Of a stretch of DNA of 64,000 nt, positions 1 to 10,546 are shown piece by piece; the stretch's first letter is position 1, and every line of letters starts with the position of its first letter. The position numbers and the translations under genes are program-made. Source of the DNA: Terribacillus halophilus. Lineage in GTDB: Bacteria > Bacillota > Bacilli > Bacillales > Amphibacillaceae. Under the pieces are notes generated by a model. It was not told the DNA's origin. It worked only from the letters and a program-made list of their open reading frames with translations, and ran no database searches. The stretch covers positions 1,477,557 through 1,541,556 of the forward strand of contig NZ_LT727828.1 in NCBI RefSeq assembly GCF_900162685.1. Direction: 5' to 3'.

Positions 1-897
1 TATATTACGATCTATACCGAAGGAGTAAAAAACCAAGATACGAAGCAGCAGCAGGAAACTGCACTCGTGCTGGCGAAAGAACTGGAACAGATGTTAAAAG
101 AAAACAAGATTGCTCCCGACGCAACTGGTTTAATCGTCGGATTAGGAAATGGCAATGTGACTCCTGATGCACTTGGACCGGATGTTGTGGAAAAAATTAT
201 GGTAACCAATCATCTTTTCCGTCTGCAGCCGGAATCCGTAGCTGAGGGATATAGGCCCGTATCAGCTGTGTCGCCTGGTGTAATGGGTACGACGGGCATT
301 GAGACAAGCACGCTCATTCACGGAATTATTGAAAAAACGAAACCTGATTTTGTCATAGCAGTCGATGCATTAGCGGCCCGCTCTGTCGAACGAGTTAACA
401 GCACAATCCAACTTTCCGATACGGGAATTCATCCAGGTTCAGGTGTGGGAAACAAACGCAAAGAACTGAGTAAAGAAACGCTCGGCATTCCGGTTTTTAG
501 TATCGGAGTCCCAACCGTAGTTGATGCAGTTACAATTACAAGCGATACAATTGATTATTTATTTAAGCACTTCGGGCGAGAGTGGAATGAGAAAGATAAG
601 CCATCCAAGTCGTTAGTGCCAGCCGGGATGCGATTTGGCAAAAAGGAACTAACAGAAGAAGATATGCCTAGTGATGAGCAAAAACAAGCTATATTTGGTA
701 TGGTAGGCGGTCTCAATGAAGCAGAGAAGCGGCAGCTGATTCACGAAGTATTGACTCCGCTTGGGCATAACCTTATGGTGACGCCGAAAGAAGTAGACGG
801 TTTTATTATTGACATGGCACACGTGATTGCTTCAGGTATTAACGGTGCTTTGCATGAAAAGGTTGATCCAACCAATACCTCTGATTATACGCGCTGA
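1..897 (+). CDS. gpr: Germination protease Gpr (5' end missing)
   Basis: This is the C-terminal 298 residues of the spore protease (family A25) that degrades small acid-soluble DNA-binding proteins when spores germinate. The reading frame is open from the first base, so the start and the N-terminal propeptide lie outside the window. Family blocks are clear: [15 protein letters not shown], then [12 protein letters not shown], then [20 protein letters not shown] and [10 protein letters not shown]. The GTG at 67 is internal and is not the start. The next gene, spoIIP, is also a sporulation gene, matching the gpr-spoIIP order of Bacillus subtilis. The enzyme is normally made in the forespore; its promoter is not in view. 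Confidence 0.95.
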   Translation, partial: YITIYTEGVKNQDTKQQQETALVLAKELEQMLKENKIAPDATGLIVGLGNGNVTPDALGPDVVEKIMVTNHLFRLQPESVAEGYRPVSAVSPGVMGTTGIETSTLIHGIIEKTKPDFVIAVDALAARSVERVNSTIQLSDTGIHPGSGVGNKRKELSKETLGIPVFSIGVPTVVDAVTITSDTIDYLFKHFGREWNEKDKPSKSLVPAGMRFGKKELTEEDMPSDEQKQAIFGMVGGLNEAEKRQLIHEVLTPLGHNLMVTPKEVDGFIIDMAHVIASGINGALHEKVDPTNTSDYTR

Positions 898-920
898 TTT
901 CTTTCAGAGGTTCTACTTGC

Positions 921-976
921 AGCTTCTCTCTCATAGATTCTAGTAGAGTTCAGCTAGATTCGAAAAGAGAGGAGCT
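921..976 (+). promoter_or_regulatory. Possible hairpin covering the spoIIP ribosome binding site
   Basis: AGCTTCTCTCT at 921-931 can pair with AGAGAGGAGCT at 966-976 (11 pairs, one of them G-U). The right arm contains the Shine-Dalgarno sequence of spoIIP, whose GTG start is at 983. The loop is 34 bases. A weak sigma-E-like -10 (CATAGATT, 933-940) lies in the loop, without a good -35. This is inference from pairing only. Confidence 0.3.
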
Positions 977-982
977 TCTTTT

Positions 983-2167
983 GTGGGAAAAAAGAAGAAC
1001 GGCTATCAGCGCAAACGTACGGGTGTGCTGTTCATTTATAAACGTACCTTAATTCTTATTTGTTCCGTTTTGTTTTTGCTGACTGGGATAGCAGCAATGA
1101 CATCCGCCGGTCCGGCTTATCGACTGTCCTCTCAGGCGCTCACAGAATGGACAAGACAGATGGACAGCAGTATTTATCTGCATCTGCTCAGCAATGAAAA
1201 TAAAGTATTTCAAAGTATGCAAACAGAGGAAACTCCTTCTATCCAACTAGCAGATCTTTTGCTTCAGATGATGACTACGATAAAGCCAGATGATCCGCGA
1301 ACACTGCTGGGGTCTGAAATTCCAGGCTTCTCTCTCTATGAGAACCAAATTGTTATTGCAGGTGAAGGAACAAACTATACAAACCTTCCGATAGAATCCG
1401 GCCAGCCGGATCATGTTATAGAAGAAGAACCTCCTACCGATACAAAGGAGGAAAAGGAACCAGAAGAGGAGAAAGAGACAAAACCGGAAGAAAAGGCACC
1501 TTCTACAGGTGACAAAGATGTCGTTTTCATCTACTATACGCACAATCATGAATCTTATCTGCCATCATTAGACGCCAAGCAGCAAGAAACAGCTTATAAC
1601 AAAAATGCTAATGTAACCGACGCTGGTGAAGCAATGGCGAAACGGCTGGAAGAACTCGGTATTGGTACGGTTGCCGACCAGACGGATATAGGCGCTATTC
1701 TCAATGAAAAAGGTATGGCATATCACCAATCATACGAGGCGTCGCGTCCTGTTGTCGAAGCAGCTGTTTCAGAGAATAAAGATCTTGCTTTTGTTTTTGA
1801 TATCCATCGGGATAGCTTGAAACGGAAAGATACGACCAAGGAAATTAACGGAGATATGTATGCCAAAGTAGTATTTGTAGTTGGTGCGGAAAACAAAGAC
1901 TATGAAAAGAACTTGAAACTGGCGACAGATCTGCACGAAAAAATTGAAGCCGAATATCCCGGGTTGAGTCGCGGCGTTATTACAAAACAGGGCGCGGGCG
2001 TTGATGGAGTGTATAACCAGGATGTATCTGATAAAGCTGCACTTTTGGAAATCGGAGGAGCTGGCAATACTGTAAAAGAAGCAACTAGAACGGCAGAGCT
2101 GTTTGCGGAGATATTTGCAGATTATTACTGGGATGCTGAAAAAGTACAAGGAGGGCAAGCGCAATGA
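983..2167 (+). CDS. spoIIP: Stage II sporulation protein P (SpoIIP)
   Basis: Peptidoglycan amidase and endopeptidase of the SpoIIDMP complex, which thins septal wall and drives membrane migration during engulfment. The 394-residue protein has a basic N-terminus and one membrane anchor (about residues 20-42). An acidic E/K/P-rich linker follows (about 145-175), then the SpoIIP catalytic domain. Likely zinc and catalytic residues are H187 and H189 in THNHESYLP, H275 in FDIHRDS and E356 in LLEIGG. The start is GTG, six bases after an AGAGAGGAG ribosome site. It overlaps yqxA by four bases, so the two are probably co-translated. Expression in the mother cell under sigma-E is expected from the family; the promoter here is not clear. 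Confidence 0.95.
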   Translation: MGKKKNGYQRKRTGVLFIYKRTLILICSVLFLLTGIAAMTSAGPAYRLSSQALTEWTRQMDSSIYLHLLSNENKVFQSMQTEETPSIQLADLLLQMMTTIKPDDPRTLLGSEIPGFSLYENQIVIAGEGTNYTNLPIESGQPDHVIEEEPPTDTKEEKEPEEEKETKPEEKAPSTGDKDVVFIYYTHNHESYLPSLDAKQQETAYNKNANVTDAGEAMAKRLEELGIGTVADQTDIGAILNEKGMAYHQSYEASRPVVEAAVSENKDLAFVFDIHRDSLKRKDTTKEINGDMYAKVVFVVGAENKDYEKNLKLATDLHEKIEAEYPGLSRGVITKQGAGVDGVYNQDVSDKAALLEIGGAGNTVKEATRTAELFAEIFADYYWDAEKVQGGQAQ

Positions 2168-2490
2168 AGTATATTGTAACGATCCTTACGATGCTGACGC
2201 TGTTTTTTGGCGGTATTTTGATTGGTATAGAAAAAGAGGACGTCCAGCAAGCTGAGCTGCCAGCCAGCCAGCAAAGCGAGCAGCTGACCGCTTCTGCGTC
2301 CATTGGCATTCCCGAGAGTGAGCTATCAAATGAAGCGCAAATTAATGAAAAGACAGCACCTATTTCGGATGAAGACACAGATAGTTCTATTATCCAGCAG
2401 CTGGCTAGCGGCCTTGGAAGTGTGTTCACTGGTATCTGTTCTGTTATCATTACAGTGATTGAACAGCTCTCTATCGCCTTGTTTGGCTAA
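2164..2490 (+). CDS. yqxA: YqxA-like small membrane protein (DUF3679)
   Basis: A 108-residue protein of unknown function. One N-terminal membrane segment (about residues 3-21, ending GGILIGIEKE) is followed by a polar Glu/Gln/Ser-rich stretch and a hydrophobic C-terminus (about 80-107). That layout, and its place between spoIIP and lepA, match YqxA of B. subtilis. The ATG overlaps the spoIIP stop codon, so it is probably made together with SpoIIP during sporulation. No catalytic motif is visible. I assign the family mainly by position and the N-terminal pattern, so the name is likely rather than certain. Confidence 0.7.
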   Translation: MKYIVTILTMLTLFFGGILIGIEKEDVQQAELPASQQSEQLTASASIGIPESELSNEAQINEKTAPISDEDTDSSIIQQLASGLGSVFTGICSVIITVIEQLSIALFG

Positions 2491-2510
2491 AGCAAAAGCG
2501 CGTAAAAACA

Positions 2511-2539
2511 TTGAATAAACAAGGTGCAATTGCTATAAT
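2511..2539 (+). promoter_or_regulatory. Sigma-A promoter of lepA
   Basis: TTGAAT (2511-2516), a 17-base spacer and TATAAT (2534-2539), preceded by TGC, which gives an extended -10. It separates lepA from the sporulation genes upstream. Transcription should start near 2546. Confidence 0.75.
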
Positions 2540-2605
2540 CAATGCTAGTTATTGTTACGGTTGCCTCTTAGCAGGCAGCTTCGGACAATTTAGGAGTGAT
2601 TTTGA

Positions 2606-4426
2606 TTGGTAGAGAAGAACAGACGAAATCAGCAGCATGTGCGTAATTTCTCGATCATTGCCCACATCGATCACGGGAAGTCTACATTGGCTGACCGTAT
2701 TCTGGAGAAAACAAAAGCATTAACTGCGCGTGAAATGAAAGCACAGTACTTGGATGGAATGGATTTGGAAAGAGAACGTGGCATTACGATTAAATTGAAT
2801 GCCGTTCAGCTGGAGTATGAACGTGAAAACGGCGAAACTTATATATTCCACTTGATAGATACACCGGGACATGTCGATTTTACATATGAGGTTTCTCGGA
2901 GCTTGGCAGCCTGTGAGGGTGCCATTCTGGTAGTGGATGCGGCTCAAGGTATTGAAGCCCAGACCTTAGCCAACGTCTATTTGGCGATGGACAATGACTT
3001 AGAGATTATTCCGGTTATTAACAAGATTGATTTGCCGAGTGCCGATCCAGATCGTGTGAAACAGGAAATTGAAGATGTTATCGGTATTGATGCAAGTGAT
3101 GCCATTTTGGCATCAGCAAAAGCTGGTATCGGAATTGAAGAGATTCTGGAGGCGATTGTGGATCGAATTCCGCCGCCGCAAGGAAATGATGAAGAACCGC
3201 TAAAGGCGTTAATCTTTGACTCTTTATACGACTCTTACCGAGGTGTTGTGGCGTATACGTGTATCAAAGAAGGTTCTGTAAAAGTCGGAGACAAAATTAA
3301 GATGATGGCGACCGGTAAGGAATTTGAAGTCAACGAAGTCGGCGTCTTCAACCCAGTACCTATTAAGAAGGACGAGCTCGTAGTTGGTGATGTTGGCTAC
3401 TTAACGGCTTCCATCAAAAATGTCGGTGACTCACGCGTGGGTGATACGATTACGCTTGCTAATAACCCAGCTACCGAAGCGTTGCCTGGCTATAGAAGAT
3501 TGAACCCAATGGTGTATTGTGGATTGTTCCCGGTTGATGCGAGCAATTACAATGACTTGCGAGAAGCACTTGAACGATTGGAATTGAATGATAGTTCGCT
3601 TCAATATGAGGCAGAAACATCTCAAGCGCTTGGCTTTGGCTTCCGCTGCGGATTCCTTGGGCTTTTGCATATGGAAATCATTCAAGAACGAATTGAACGT
3701 GAATTCAATATTGATCTGATTACTACAGCTCCAAGTGTTATTTATAACGTTGTTATGACTGACGGCAGTGAGTTGCGTGTTGACAACCCAGCAGATATGC
3801 CGGATGCGCAATCTCGTACGGAAGTACAAGAACCGTACGTGAAAGCAACAATTATGGTGCCGAATGATTATGTTGGTACTGTGATGGAACTATGTCAGAA
3901 AAAACGCGGTGATTTCCAAGACATGCAATACTTGGATGATGTTCGGGTGAACGTTGTCTATGAGATTCCGCTTTCAGAGATTGTCTATGACTTCTTTGAT
4001 CAATTGAAGTCCCAGACAAAAGGCTATGCCAGCTTTGATTATGAACTGATTGGTTACAAAGCATCAGAGCTCCAAAAAATGGATATTCTTCTTAATGGTG
4101 ATACCATTGATGCACTATCTTTTATCGTGCACAGAGACTTTTCCTTTGAACGCGGTAAATCCATTGTAGAGAAACTAAAGGCGCTTATACCTCGTCAGCA
4201 GTTTGAGGTGCCGGTGCAAGCGGCAATCGGGAACAAGATTGTGGCACGATCAAATATTAAAGCAATACGTAAGAACGTTCTTTCCAAATGTTACGGCGGG
4301 GATATCTCACGTAAACGTAAATTGCTTGAGAAGCAAAAAGAAGGTAAGAAGCGGATGAAGATGGTTGGTTCTGTAGAAGTTCCACAGGAAGCATTTATGG
4401 CCATTCTTCAAATGGATGATGAATAA
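2606..4426 (+). CDS. lepA: Elongation factor 4 (LepA)
   Basis: Ribosome-associated GTPase that back-translocates or remodels stalled ribosomes and aids 30S assembly. The 606 residues carry the G motifs AHIDHGKST (near residues 19-27), DTPGHVDF and [12 protein letters not shown]-like domains II, III and V and the LepA-specific C-terminal domain ([20 protein letters not shown]) follow. The length is normal for the family. The start is TTG at 2606 after a TAGGAGTGAT ribosome site; no ATG fits better. It has its own extended -10 promoter upstream and a hairpin between it and hemW. Confidence 0.97.
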   Translation: MVEKNRRNQQHVRNFSIIAHIDHGKSTLADRILEKTKALTAREMKAQYLDGMDLERERGITIKLNAVQLEYERENGETYIFHLIDTPGHVDFTYEVSRSLAACEGAILVVDAAQGIEAQTLANVYLAMDNDLEIIPVINKIDLPSADPDRVKQEIEDVIGIDASDAILASAKAGIGIEEILEAIVDRIPPPQGNDEEPLKALIFDSLYDSYRGVVAYTCIKEGSVKVGDKIKMMATGKEFEVNEVGVFNPVPIKKDELVVGDVGYLTASIKNVGDSRVGDTITLANNPATEALPGYRRLNPMVYCGLFPVDASNYNDLREALERLELNDSSLQYEAETSQALGFGFRCGFLGLLHMEIIQERIEREFNIDLITTAPSVIYNVVMTDGSELRVDNPADMPDAQSRTEVQEPYVKATIMVPNDYVGTVMELCQKKRGDFQDMQYLDDVRVNVVYEIPLSEIVYDFFDQLKSQTKGYASFDYELIGYKASELQKMDILLNGDTIDALSFIVHRDFSFERGKSIVEKLKALIPRQQFEVPVQAAIGNKIVARSNIKAIRKNVLSKCYGGDISRKRKLLEKQKEGKKRMKMVGSVEVPQEAFMAILQMDDE

Positions 4427-4438
4427 TAGAAAACAGAC

Positions 4439-4464
4439 AACCCTTGTCCTTCATGACAAGGGTT
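4439..4464 (+). terminator. Hairpin between lepA and hemW
   Basis: AACCCTTGTC and GACAAGGGTT form a perfect 10-bp stem with a 6-base loop. Only a short T-rich tail (TTTGTCATT) follows, so termination may be partial and allow read-through into hemW. Confidence 0.6.
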
Positions 4465-4486
4465 TGTCATTGCGGAAGGAGGCATC

Positions 4487-5650
4487 ATGATGGACGAAGT
4501 AAAATCCGCTTATATCCATATCCCGTTTTGTGAACAGCTTTGTCATTATTGTGATTTTACAAAGTTTTTCTACCGGGAAGACAGTGCAGACGATTATGTA
4601 GAAGCATTGCGGAAAGAAATCCAGCATTATGTTCCAAATAGAAAGCAAATGAATACTATTTTTGTCGGCGGCGGTACGCCTACGGCTTTAAATATGCGGC
4701 AGCTTGAACATGTGCTGAAGAGTGTCGATCAGGCATTTGATGTACATGCAGCGAAAGAATATACGTTTGAAGCCAACCCTGGTGATCTCACAAAGGAAAA
4801 AGCCGACCTGCTGAGAGCCTACGGCGTAGACCGGATTTCTCTTGGTGTGCAGGTTTTCGATGATAAACTTTTGGAAGCAATCGGCAGGCTGCACCGGGTA
4901 AAACACGTTTATGAGAGTCTTGATTTGCTAAAGCAAGCTGGTTTTGACAATATTAGTATTGATCTGATTTATGCCTTGCCGGGGCAGACATTGGAGCAGT
5001 TTGGGCATACTGTGGAAGAGGCGCTGCAGTTTGATCTTCCGCATTATTCTTCTTATTCACTGCAAATTGAGCCGAAGACGGTCTTTTATCAGCGTTATAA
5101 AAAGGGTACGTTGAAGAAAGCGCCAGAAGAATTAGAAGCAGAGATGTACAATCTGCTGCGTGATGAAATGAAAGCGCACGGCCGCCAGCAATACGAAGTA
5201 AGCAACTTCGCAGTTCCTGGTAAAGAGAGCCAGCATAATCTTGCTTACTGGAACAATGACTTTTATTATGGTCTTGGCGCTGGTGCGCACGGTTATTTGC
5301 CGGAACGCCGTATCATTAATATTCGTCCGCTTCCTGCTTATTTAAAGCAAGCAAACGAAAACGGTGTACCTGTACTCCATGAAGATCCTATTGGCCGGAA
5401 AGAACGAATTGAAGAAGAACTGTTCCTCGGACTGCGCAAAAAATCTGGAGTTAGTAAAGAAGCATTTCTTCATAAGTACGGTATTGCACTTACAGATGTC
5501 TACCGCGAGGCGTTGGATCGGCTTATTGCGAAGGGCTGGCTCATTGAAGATGATATGCATGTTGCAATGACGGAGGACGGTTTCTTGTTCGGAAATGACG
5601 TCTTTCAAGAGTTTCTTTTAGAGGAAGAACCGGCAAGCGTTTCGAATTGA
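4487..5650 (+). CDS. hemW: Heme chaperone / radical SAM protein HemW
   Basis: Radical SAM protein of the HemN-like family, now understood mainly as a heme-binding chaperone rather than a coproporphyrinogen oxidase. The iron-sulfur motif C15-x3-C19-x2-C22 lies in HIPFCEQLCHYCDF, and the glycine-rich SAM site FVGGGTPT follows. The 387-residue length and simple HemW C-terminal domain fit. Two adjacent ATGs (4487 and 4490) follow an AAGGAGG ribosome site; spacing slightly favours 4490. The stop codon overlaps the -35 of the hrcA promoter. The lepA-hemW-hrcA order is that of B. subtilis. Confidence 0.93.
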   Translation: MMDEVKSAYIHIPFCEQLCHYCDFTKFFYREDSADDYVEALRKEIQHYVPNRKQMNTIFVGGGTPTALNMRQLEHVLKSVDQAFDVHAAKEYTFEANPGDLTKEKADLLRAYGVDRISLGVQVFDDKLLEAIGRLHRVKHVYESLDLLKQAGFDNISIDLIYALPGQTLEQFGHTVEEALQFDLPHYSSYSLQIEPKTVFYQRYKKGTLKKAPEELEAEMYNLLRDEMKAHGRQQYEVSNFAVPGKESQHNLAYWNNDFYYGLGAGAHGYLPERRIINIRPLPAYLKQANENGVPVLHEDPIGRKERIEEELFLGLRKKSGVSKEAFLHKYGIALTDVYREALDRLIAKGWLIEDDMHVAMTEDGFLFGNDVFQEFLLEEEPASVSN

Positions 5651-5680
5651 CAATTTAACTAGGCTTTGTTACCTTATATG
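5647..5680 (+). promoter_or_regulatory. Probable sigma-A promoter of the hrcA heat-shock operon
   Basis: A consensus TTGACA (5647-5652) overlaps the hemW stop codon. The -10 is less certain: TACCTT sits at 17-base spacing (5670-5675) and TATATG slightly downstream. The CIRCE operator follows at once, as in class I heat-shock promoters. Confidence 0.6.
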
Positions 5681-5685
5681 TATAT

Positions 5686-5712
5686 TTAGCACTCGCCAAA
5701 TAAGAGTGCTAA
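5686..5712 (+). promoter_or_regulatory. CIRCE operator (HrcA binding site)
   Basis: TTAGCACTC (5686-5694), nine bases, then GAGTGCTAA (5704-5712): a perfect inverted repeat that matches the CIRCE consensus exactly. HrcA, encoded just downstream, binds it and represses the operon. Heat shock relieves repression when HrcA loses its GroE-dependent fold. Confidence 0.98.
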
Positions 5713-5726
5713 TCGAGGTGATGATC

Positions 5727-6755
5727 ATGCTGACAGAACGACAGCTGCGTATCCTTCAAGTGATTGTCGACGACTTTATTGAAACGGCGCAGCCAATTGG
5801 TTCGCGCGCTATTTCAACGAAGCAGGAAGTTTCCTACAGTGCGGCGACGATCCGCAATGATATGGCTGAACTGGAACAGCTCGGCTTGATCGAGAAGACG
5901 CATACCTCTTCTGGAAGGGTTCCTTCCGAAAAAGGGTATCGTTTCTACGTGGATCATCTTCTAACGCCGTTTTATCTATCTCGGCAGGATACGTCAGCAA
6001 TTAGACAGACATTCTCGGCTAATATGCGCGAGATGGAGGAAGTTGTGCAGCAATCAGCAGCGCTTTTATCTGAGTTAACCAATTACACAAGTATCATATT
6101 GGGACCAGAGATGCTGGAGACGAAGCTGAAACACATACAGATTCTGACTCTATCTGATTTTACTGCTGTCTTACTCCTAGTAACAGATACAGGACATGTG
6201 GAGCATAAATCTTTTCGTATACCGAATGGAATGCACCATAGCGAGATGGAACGAGTTGTGAACATCCTGAATGACCGTTTAGCTGGCGTACCGCTTATGA
6301 TGGTACCTGGCAGATTGCGAACGGAAGTACGGGAACTGCTGAAGCAGCATACGGAAAACTTTGATACGATTTTCGCATATCTGCGTTCGTTCATCGATTC
6401 TGAACAGCCGCTAAAGCTTTATTTTGGAGGTAAGGCAAACATTTTGATGCAGCCTGATTTTCAAGATATAAATAAGATTCGCTCCCTTTATACAATGATT
6501 GAGGAAGAAGGCGAGAGTTTGGCCCATCTTCTTCGAGGCGAGCAAAATGGTCTGCATGTTGCAATCGGCACAGAAAATAAACTTGATGCCATGCAGGATT
6601 GCAGCTTTGTGACTGCCAGCTATTCAGCGGACGGCGTGCATATGGGTACAGTTGCACTGCTTGGGCCTACGAGAATGGAATATTCCCGGGTTCTGTCGCT
6701 GATGCATGTCTTATCGAACAAACTGGCCAGTGCGTACCAAGACTGGCAGAAATGA
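5727..6755 (+). CDS. hrcA: Heat-inducible transcription repressor HrcA
   Basis: Repressor of class I heat-shock genes, acting at the CIRCE site 15 bases upstream of its own start. The 342 residues begin MLTERQLRILQVIVDDFIET, with a winged helix-turn-helix in about residues 1-75 (SAATIRNDMAELEQLGLIEK, then SSGRVPSEKGYRFYVD). The GAF-like and dimerisation regions follow. I chose ATG 5727 because GAGGTG lies six bases before it. A GTG at 5706 is in frame but lies inside the CIRCE arm. First gene of the operon with grpE, dnaK and dnaJ. Confidence 0.97.
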   Translation: MLTERQLRILQVIVDDFIETAQPIGSRAISTKQEVSYSAATIRNDMAELEQLGLIEKTHTSSGRVPSEKGYRFYVDHLLTPFYLSRQDTSAIRQTFSANMREMEEVVQQSAALLSELTNYTSIILGPEMLETKLKHIQILTLSDFTAVLLLVTDTGHVEHKSFRIPNGMHHSEMERVVNILNDRLAGVPLMMVPGRLRTEVRELLKQHTENFDTIFAYLRSFIDSEQPLKLYFGGKANILMQPDFQDINKIRSLYTMIEEEGESLAHLLRGEQNGLHVAIGTENKLDAMQDCSFVTASYSADGVHMGTVALLGPTRMEYSRVLSLMHVLSNKLASAYQDWQK

Positions 6756-6765
6756 AGTTGAATAT

Positions 6766-6786
6766 GGCTTGCTACACTAGCAAGCC
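6766..6786 (+). other. Hairpin between hrcA and grpE (possible processing site)
   Basis: GGCTTGCTA and TAGCAAGCC form a perfect 9-bp stem with a 3-base loop in the only gap between hrcA and grpE. There is no good T-run. In B. subtilis the long dnaK-operon mRNA is cleaved between these genes, so this may mark processing or protect the grpE-dnaK message. Confidence 0.55.
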
Positions 6787-6829
6787 TTTCATATAAGCAA
6801 TGCTTTTTCAGTTTCAGGAGGTGACCATC

Positions 6830-7390
6830 ATGGCAAATGAAGAAAAAGAGAATTTGAACCAAAGCGAAGAACAGGATGCTGTAGAAGCAGAAGTAATTGA
6901 TGCAGCTTCAGCTGAAGAATCCGAAACTAACGCTGAAAGCAGCGAAGCCCTGACACAGATTGAACAGGAGAGGAATGATCTCCAGAAGCGTCTGTTACGC
7001 GTACAAGCGGAATATGATAACTTCCGCAAACGTACACAGAAAGAAAAGGAAGCTGCCAGCAAATATAAATCACAGGATTTAGCGGAAGCCTTGCTTCCAG
7101 TTGTCGACAACTTGGACCGCGCTCTTCAAACTGTACAGGATGAGGAAGCGAACAAAGGGTTTGTTGATGGAATCCGCATGGTACATCGTCAATTGTTAGA
7201 GGCTTTCGACAAGCAAGGAATCGAAGCTATTGAAACAGTTGGACAGCCTTTCGATCCGCATGAGCACCAAGCAGTTATGCAGGTGGAAAATGCAGATTAC
7301 GAGCCAAATACAGTTGTACAAGAACTGCAAAAAGGCTATAAGTTAAAAGACCGCGTCATTCGACCGGCTATGGTACAAGTGAATTCATAA
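6830..7390 (+). CDS. grpE: Nucleotide exchange factor GrpE
   Basis: Releases ADP from DnaK to complete its chaperone cycle and acts as a thermosensor. The 186-residue protein has an acidic, disordered N-terminus (about 1-50). A long dimerising coiled coil follows (about 50-95), then the beta domain with the family blocks ALLPVVDNLDRAL, EAFDKQGIEAI and FDPHEHQAVMQ. ATG 6830 follows a strong AGGAGGTGA site; an in-frame ATG at 6800 lies before that site and is unlikely. Second gene of the CIRCE-controlled operon. Confidence 0.96.
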   Translation: MANEEKENLNQSEEQDAVEAEVIDAASAEESETNAESSEALTQIEQERNDLQKRLLRVQAEYDNFRKRTQKEKEAASKYKSQDLAEALLPVVDNLDRALQTVQDEEANKGFVDGIRMVHRQLLEAFDKQGIEAIETVGQPFDPHEHQAVMQVENADYEPNTVVQELQKGYKLKDRVIRPAMVQVNS

Positions 7391-7408
7391 GCACTACATA
7401 TGCTTTAA

Positions 7409-9253
<1,845 letters not shown>

Positions 9254-9280
9254 GCTACTAGCAAAATGATGTAACACCCT

Positions 9281-9317
9281 ACAAGTCAAAGCCGCTCGTG
9301 AGCAGGCTTTGACTTGT
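9281..9317 (+). terminator. Strong hairpin after dnaK
   Basis: ACAAGTCAAAGCC (9281-9293) and GGCTTTGACTTGT (9305-9317) form a perfect 13-bp stem with an 11-base loop; GTAAC/GTTAC could extend it. No T-run follows, so it may be a partial terminator or an mRNA 3' stabiliser. dnaJ has its own promoter just after. Confidence 0.65.
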
Positions 9318-9333
9318 TACATGTTCAGCGGGT

Positions 9334-9362
9334 TTGCTGACTGTAATGCTTAATGGTATGAT
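9334..9362 (+). promoter_or_regulatory. Sigma-A promoter of dnaJ
   Basis: TTGCTG (9334-9339), 17 bases, TATGAT (9357-9362), with TGG directly before the -10 (extended -10). It has no CIRCE, so it should give heat-independent transcription of dnaJ and the methyltransferase genes. Confidence 0.7.
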
Positions 9363-9402
9363 AAAATTTATGCAAAAAGAAGAGTCGGGAGAGTGATTGT
9401 CA

Positions 9403-10527
9403 GTGAGTAAGCGGGACTACTACGATGTGCTGGGCGTCGGCAAGGACGCACCGAAGGAAGAAATTAAGAAAGCATATCGTAAACTTGCGCGCAAATACCA
9501 CCCAGATGTGAACAAAGCAGATGACGCTGCTGATAAGTTCAAAGAGGCAAAAGAAGCGTATGAAGTACTAGGGAATGAGCAGAAGCGGGCGCAATACGAT
9601 CAATTTGGTCATGCTGGGCCGCAAAGTCAAGGATTTGGCGGAGCAGGAGCACAGGACTTCGGCGGTTTCGGTGACATCTTTGATATGTTCTTCGGCGGTG
9701 GTGGCCGTCGTCAAGATCCTAATGCACCGCGTCAGGGCGCAGATTTACAGTATACAATGACCCTTAAATTTGAAGAAGCAATATTCGGAAAAGAAACCGA
9801 TATCGAGATTCCGAAAGAAGAAGAATGTGACACATGTGAGGGATCTGGAGCCAAACCGGGAACACAGCCAAAAACATGTACGCACTGTAACGGAAGCGGC
9901 CAGCTTAATGTGGAACAAAACACGCCATTTGGCCGTGTCGTGAACAAACGCGTATGTAATACATGCAGCGGAACGGGTAGAATCATACCGGATAAATGTA
10001 AGACGTGCGGAGGATCTGGCCGTGTACGTAAGCGCAATAATATTCACATTAAAATTCCAGCAGGTATCGATGATGGCCAGCAAATTCGTGTATCCGGAAA
10101 AGGAGAAGCCGGTGTCAACGGAGGACCTCCAGGAGACCTATACGTTGTAATTCAAGTTCGCAGTCATGAATTCTATGAGCGTGAAGGCGACAACATCTAC
10201 TGTGAAATGCCGATAACATTCGCGCAAGCTGCGCTAGGTGATGAAATTGAAGTGCCAACAGTCCATGGCGCAGTCAAACTGAAAGTTCCTGCAGGGACGC
10301 AAACAGGACGTGTTTTCCGTTTGAAAGGCAAAGGTTCGCCAAATGTCCGTGGATACGGTCAAGGAGATCAGCATGTCAAAATCCGCGTTGTGACACCAAC
10401 CAATTTGTCAGATCGTCAAAAAGAACTCCTGCGTGAACTAAATGATATTAGCGGCAATGATCCAGCTGGTGAGCAGCATGACAGCATCTTTACACGTATG
10501 AGACGTGCATTCAAAGGTGAGTCTTAA
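9403..10527 (+). CDS. dnaJ: Chaperone DnaJ (Hsp40)
   Basis: Co-chaperone that delivers substrates to DnaK and stimulates its ATPase. The 374 residues hold a J domain (about 1-70, with HPDV), a G/F-rich linker ([20 protein letters not shown]) and four zinc-finger repeats ([32 protein letters not shown]). The C-terminal substrate domains complete it, making this a full type I DnaJ. I chose GTG 9403, which gives [11 protein letters not shown] and sits well after GGGAGAG. A TTG two codons earlier is too close to the ribosome site. Confidence 0.97.
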   Translation: MSKRDYYDVLGVGKDAPKEEIKKAYRKLARKYHPDVNKADDAADKFKEAKEAYEVLGNEQKRAQYDQFGHAGPQSQGFGGAGAQDFGGFGDIFDMFFGGGGRRQDPNAPRQGADLQYTMTLKFEEAIFGKETDIEIPKEEECDTCEGSGAKPGTQPKTCTHCNGSGQLNVEQNTPFGRVVNKRVCNTCSGTGRIIPDKCKTCGGSGRVRKRNNIHIKIPAGIDDGQQIRVSGKGEAGVNGGPPGDLYVVIQVRSHEFYEREGDNIYCEMPITFAQAALGDEIEVPTVHGAVKLKVPAGTQTGRVFRLKGKGSPNVRGYGQGDQHVKIRVVTPTNLSDRQKELLRELNDISGNDPAGEQHDSIFTRMRRAFKGES

Positions 10528-10546
10528 TAAAAGGAGTGACGTGTAC

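Noticed and set aside
5706-5726. GTG at 5706 as the hrcA start
   Set aside because: It lies within the right arm of CIRCE and before the ribosome site GAGGTG; ATG 5727 fits the family N-terminus.
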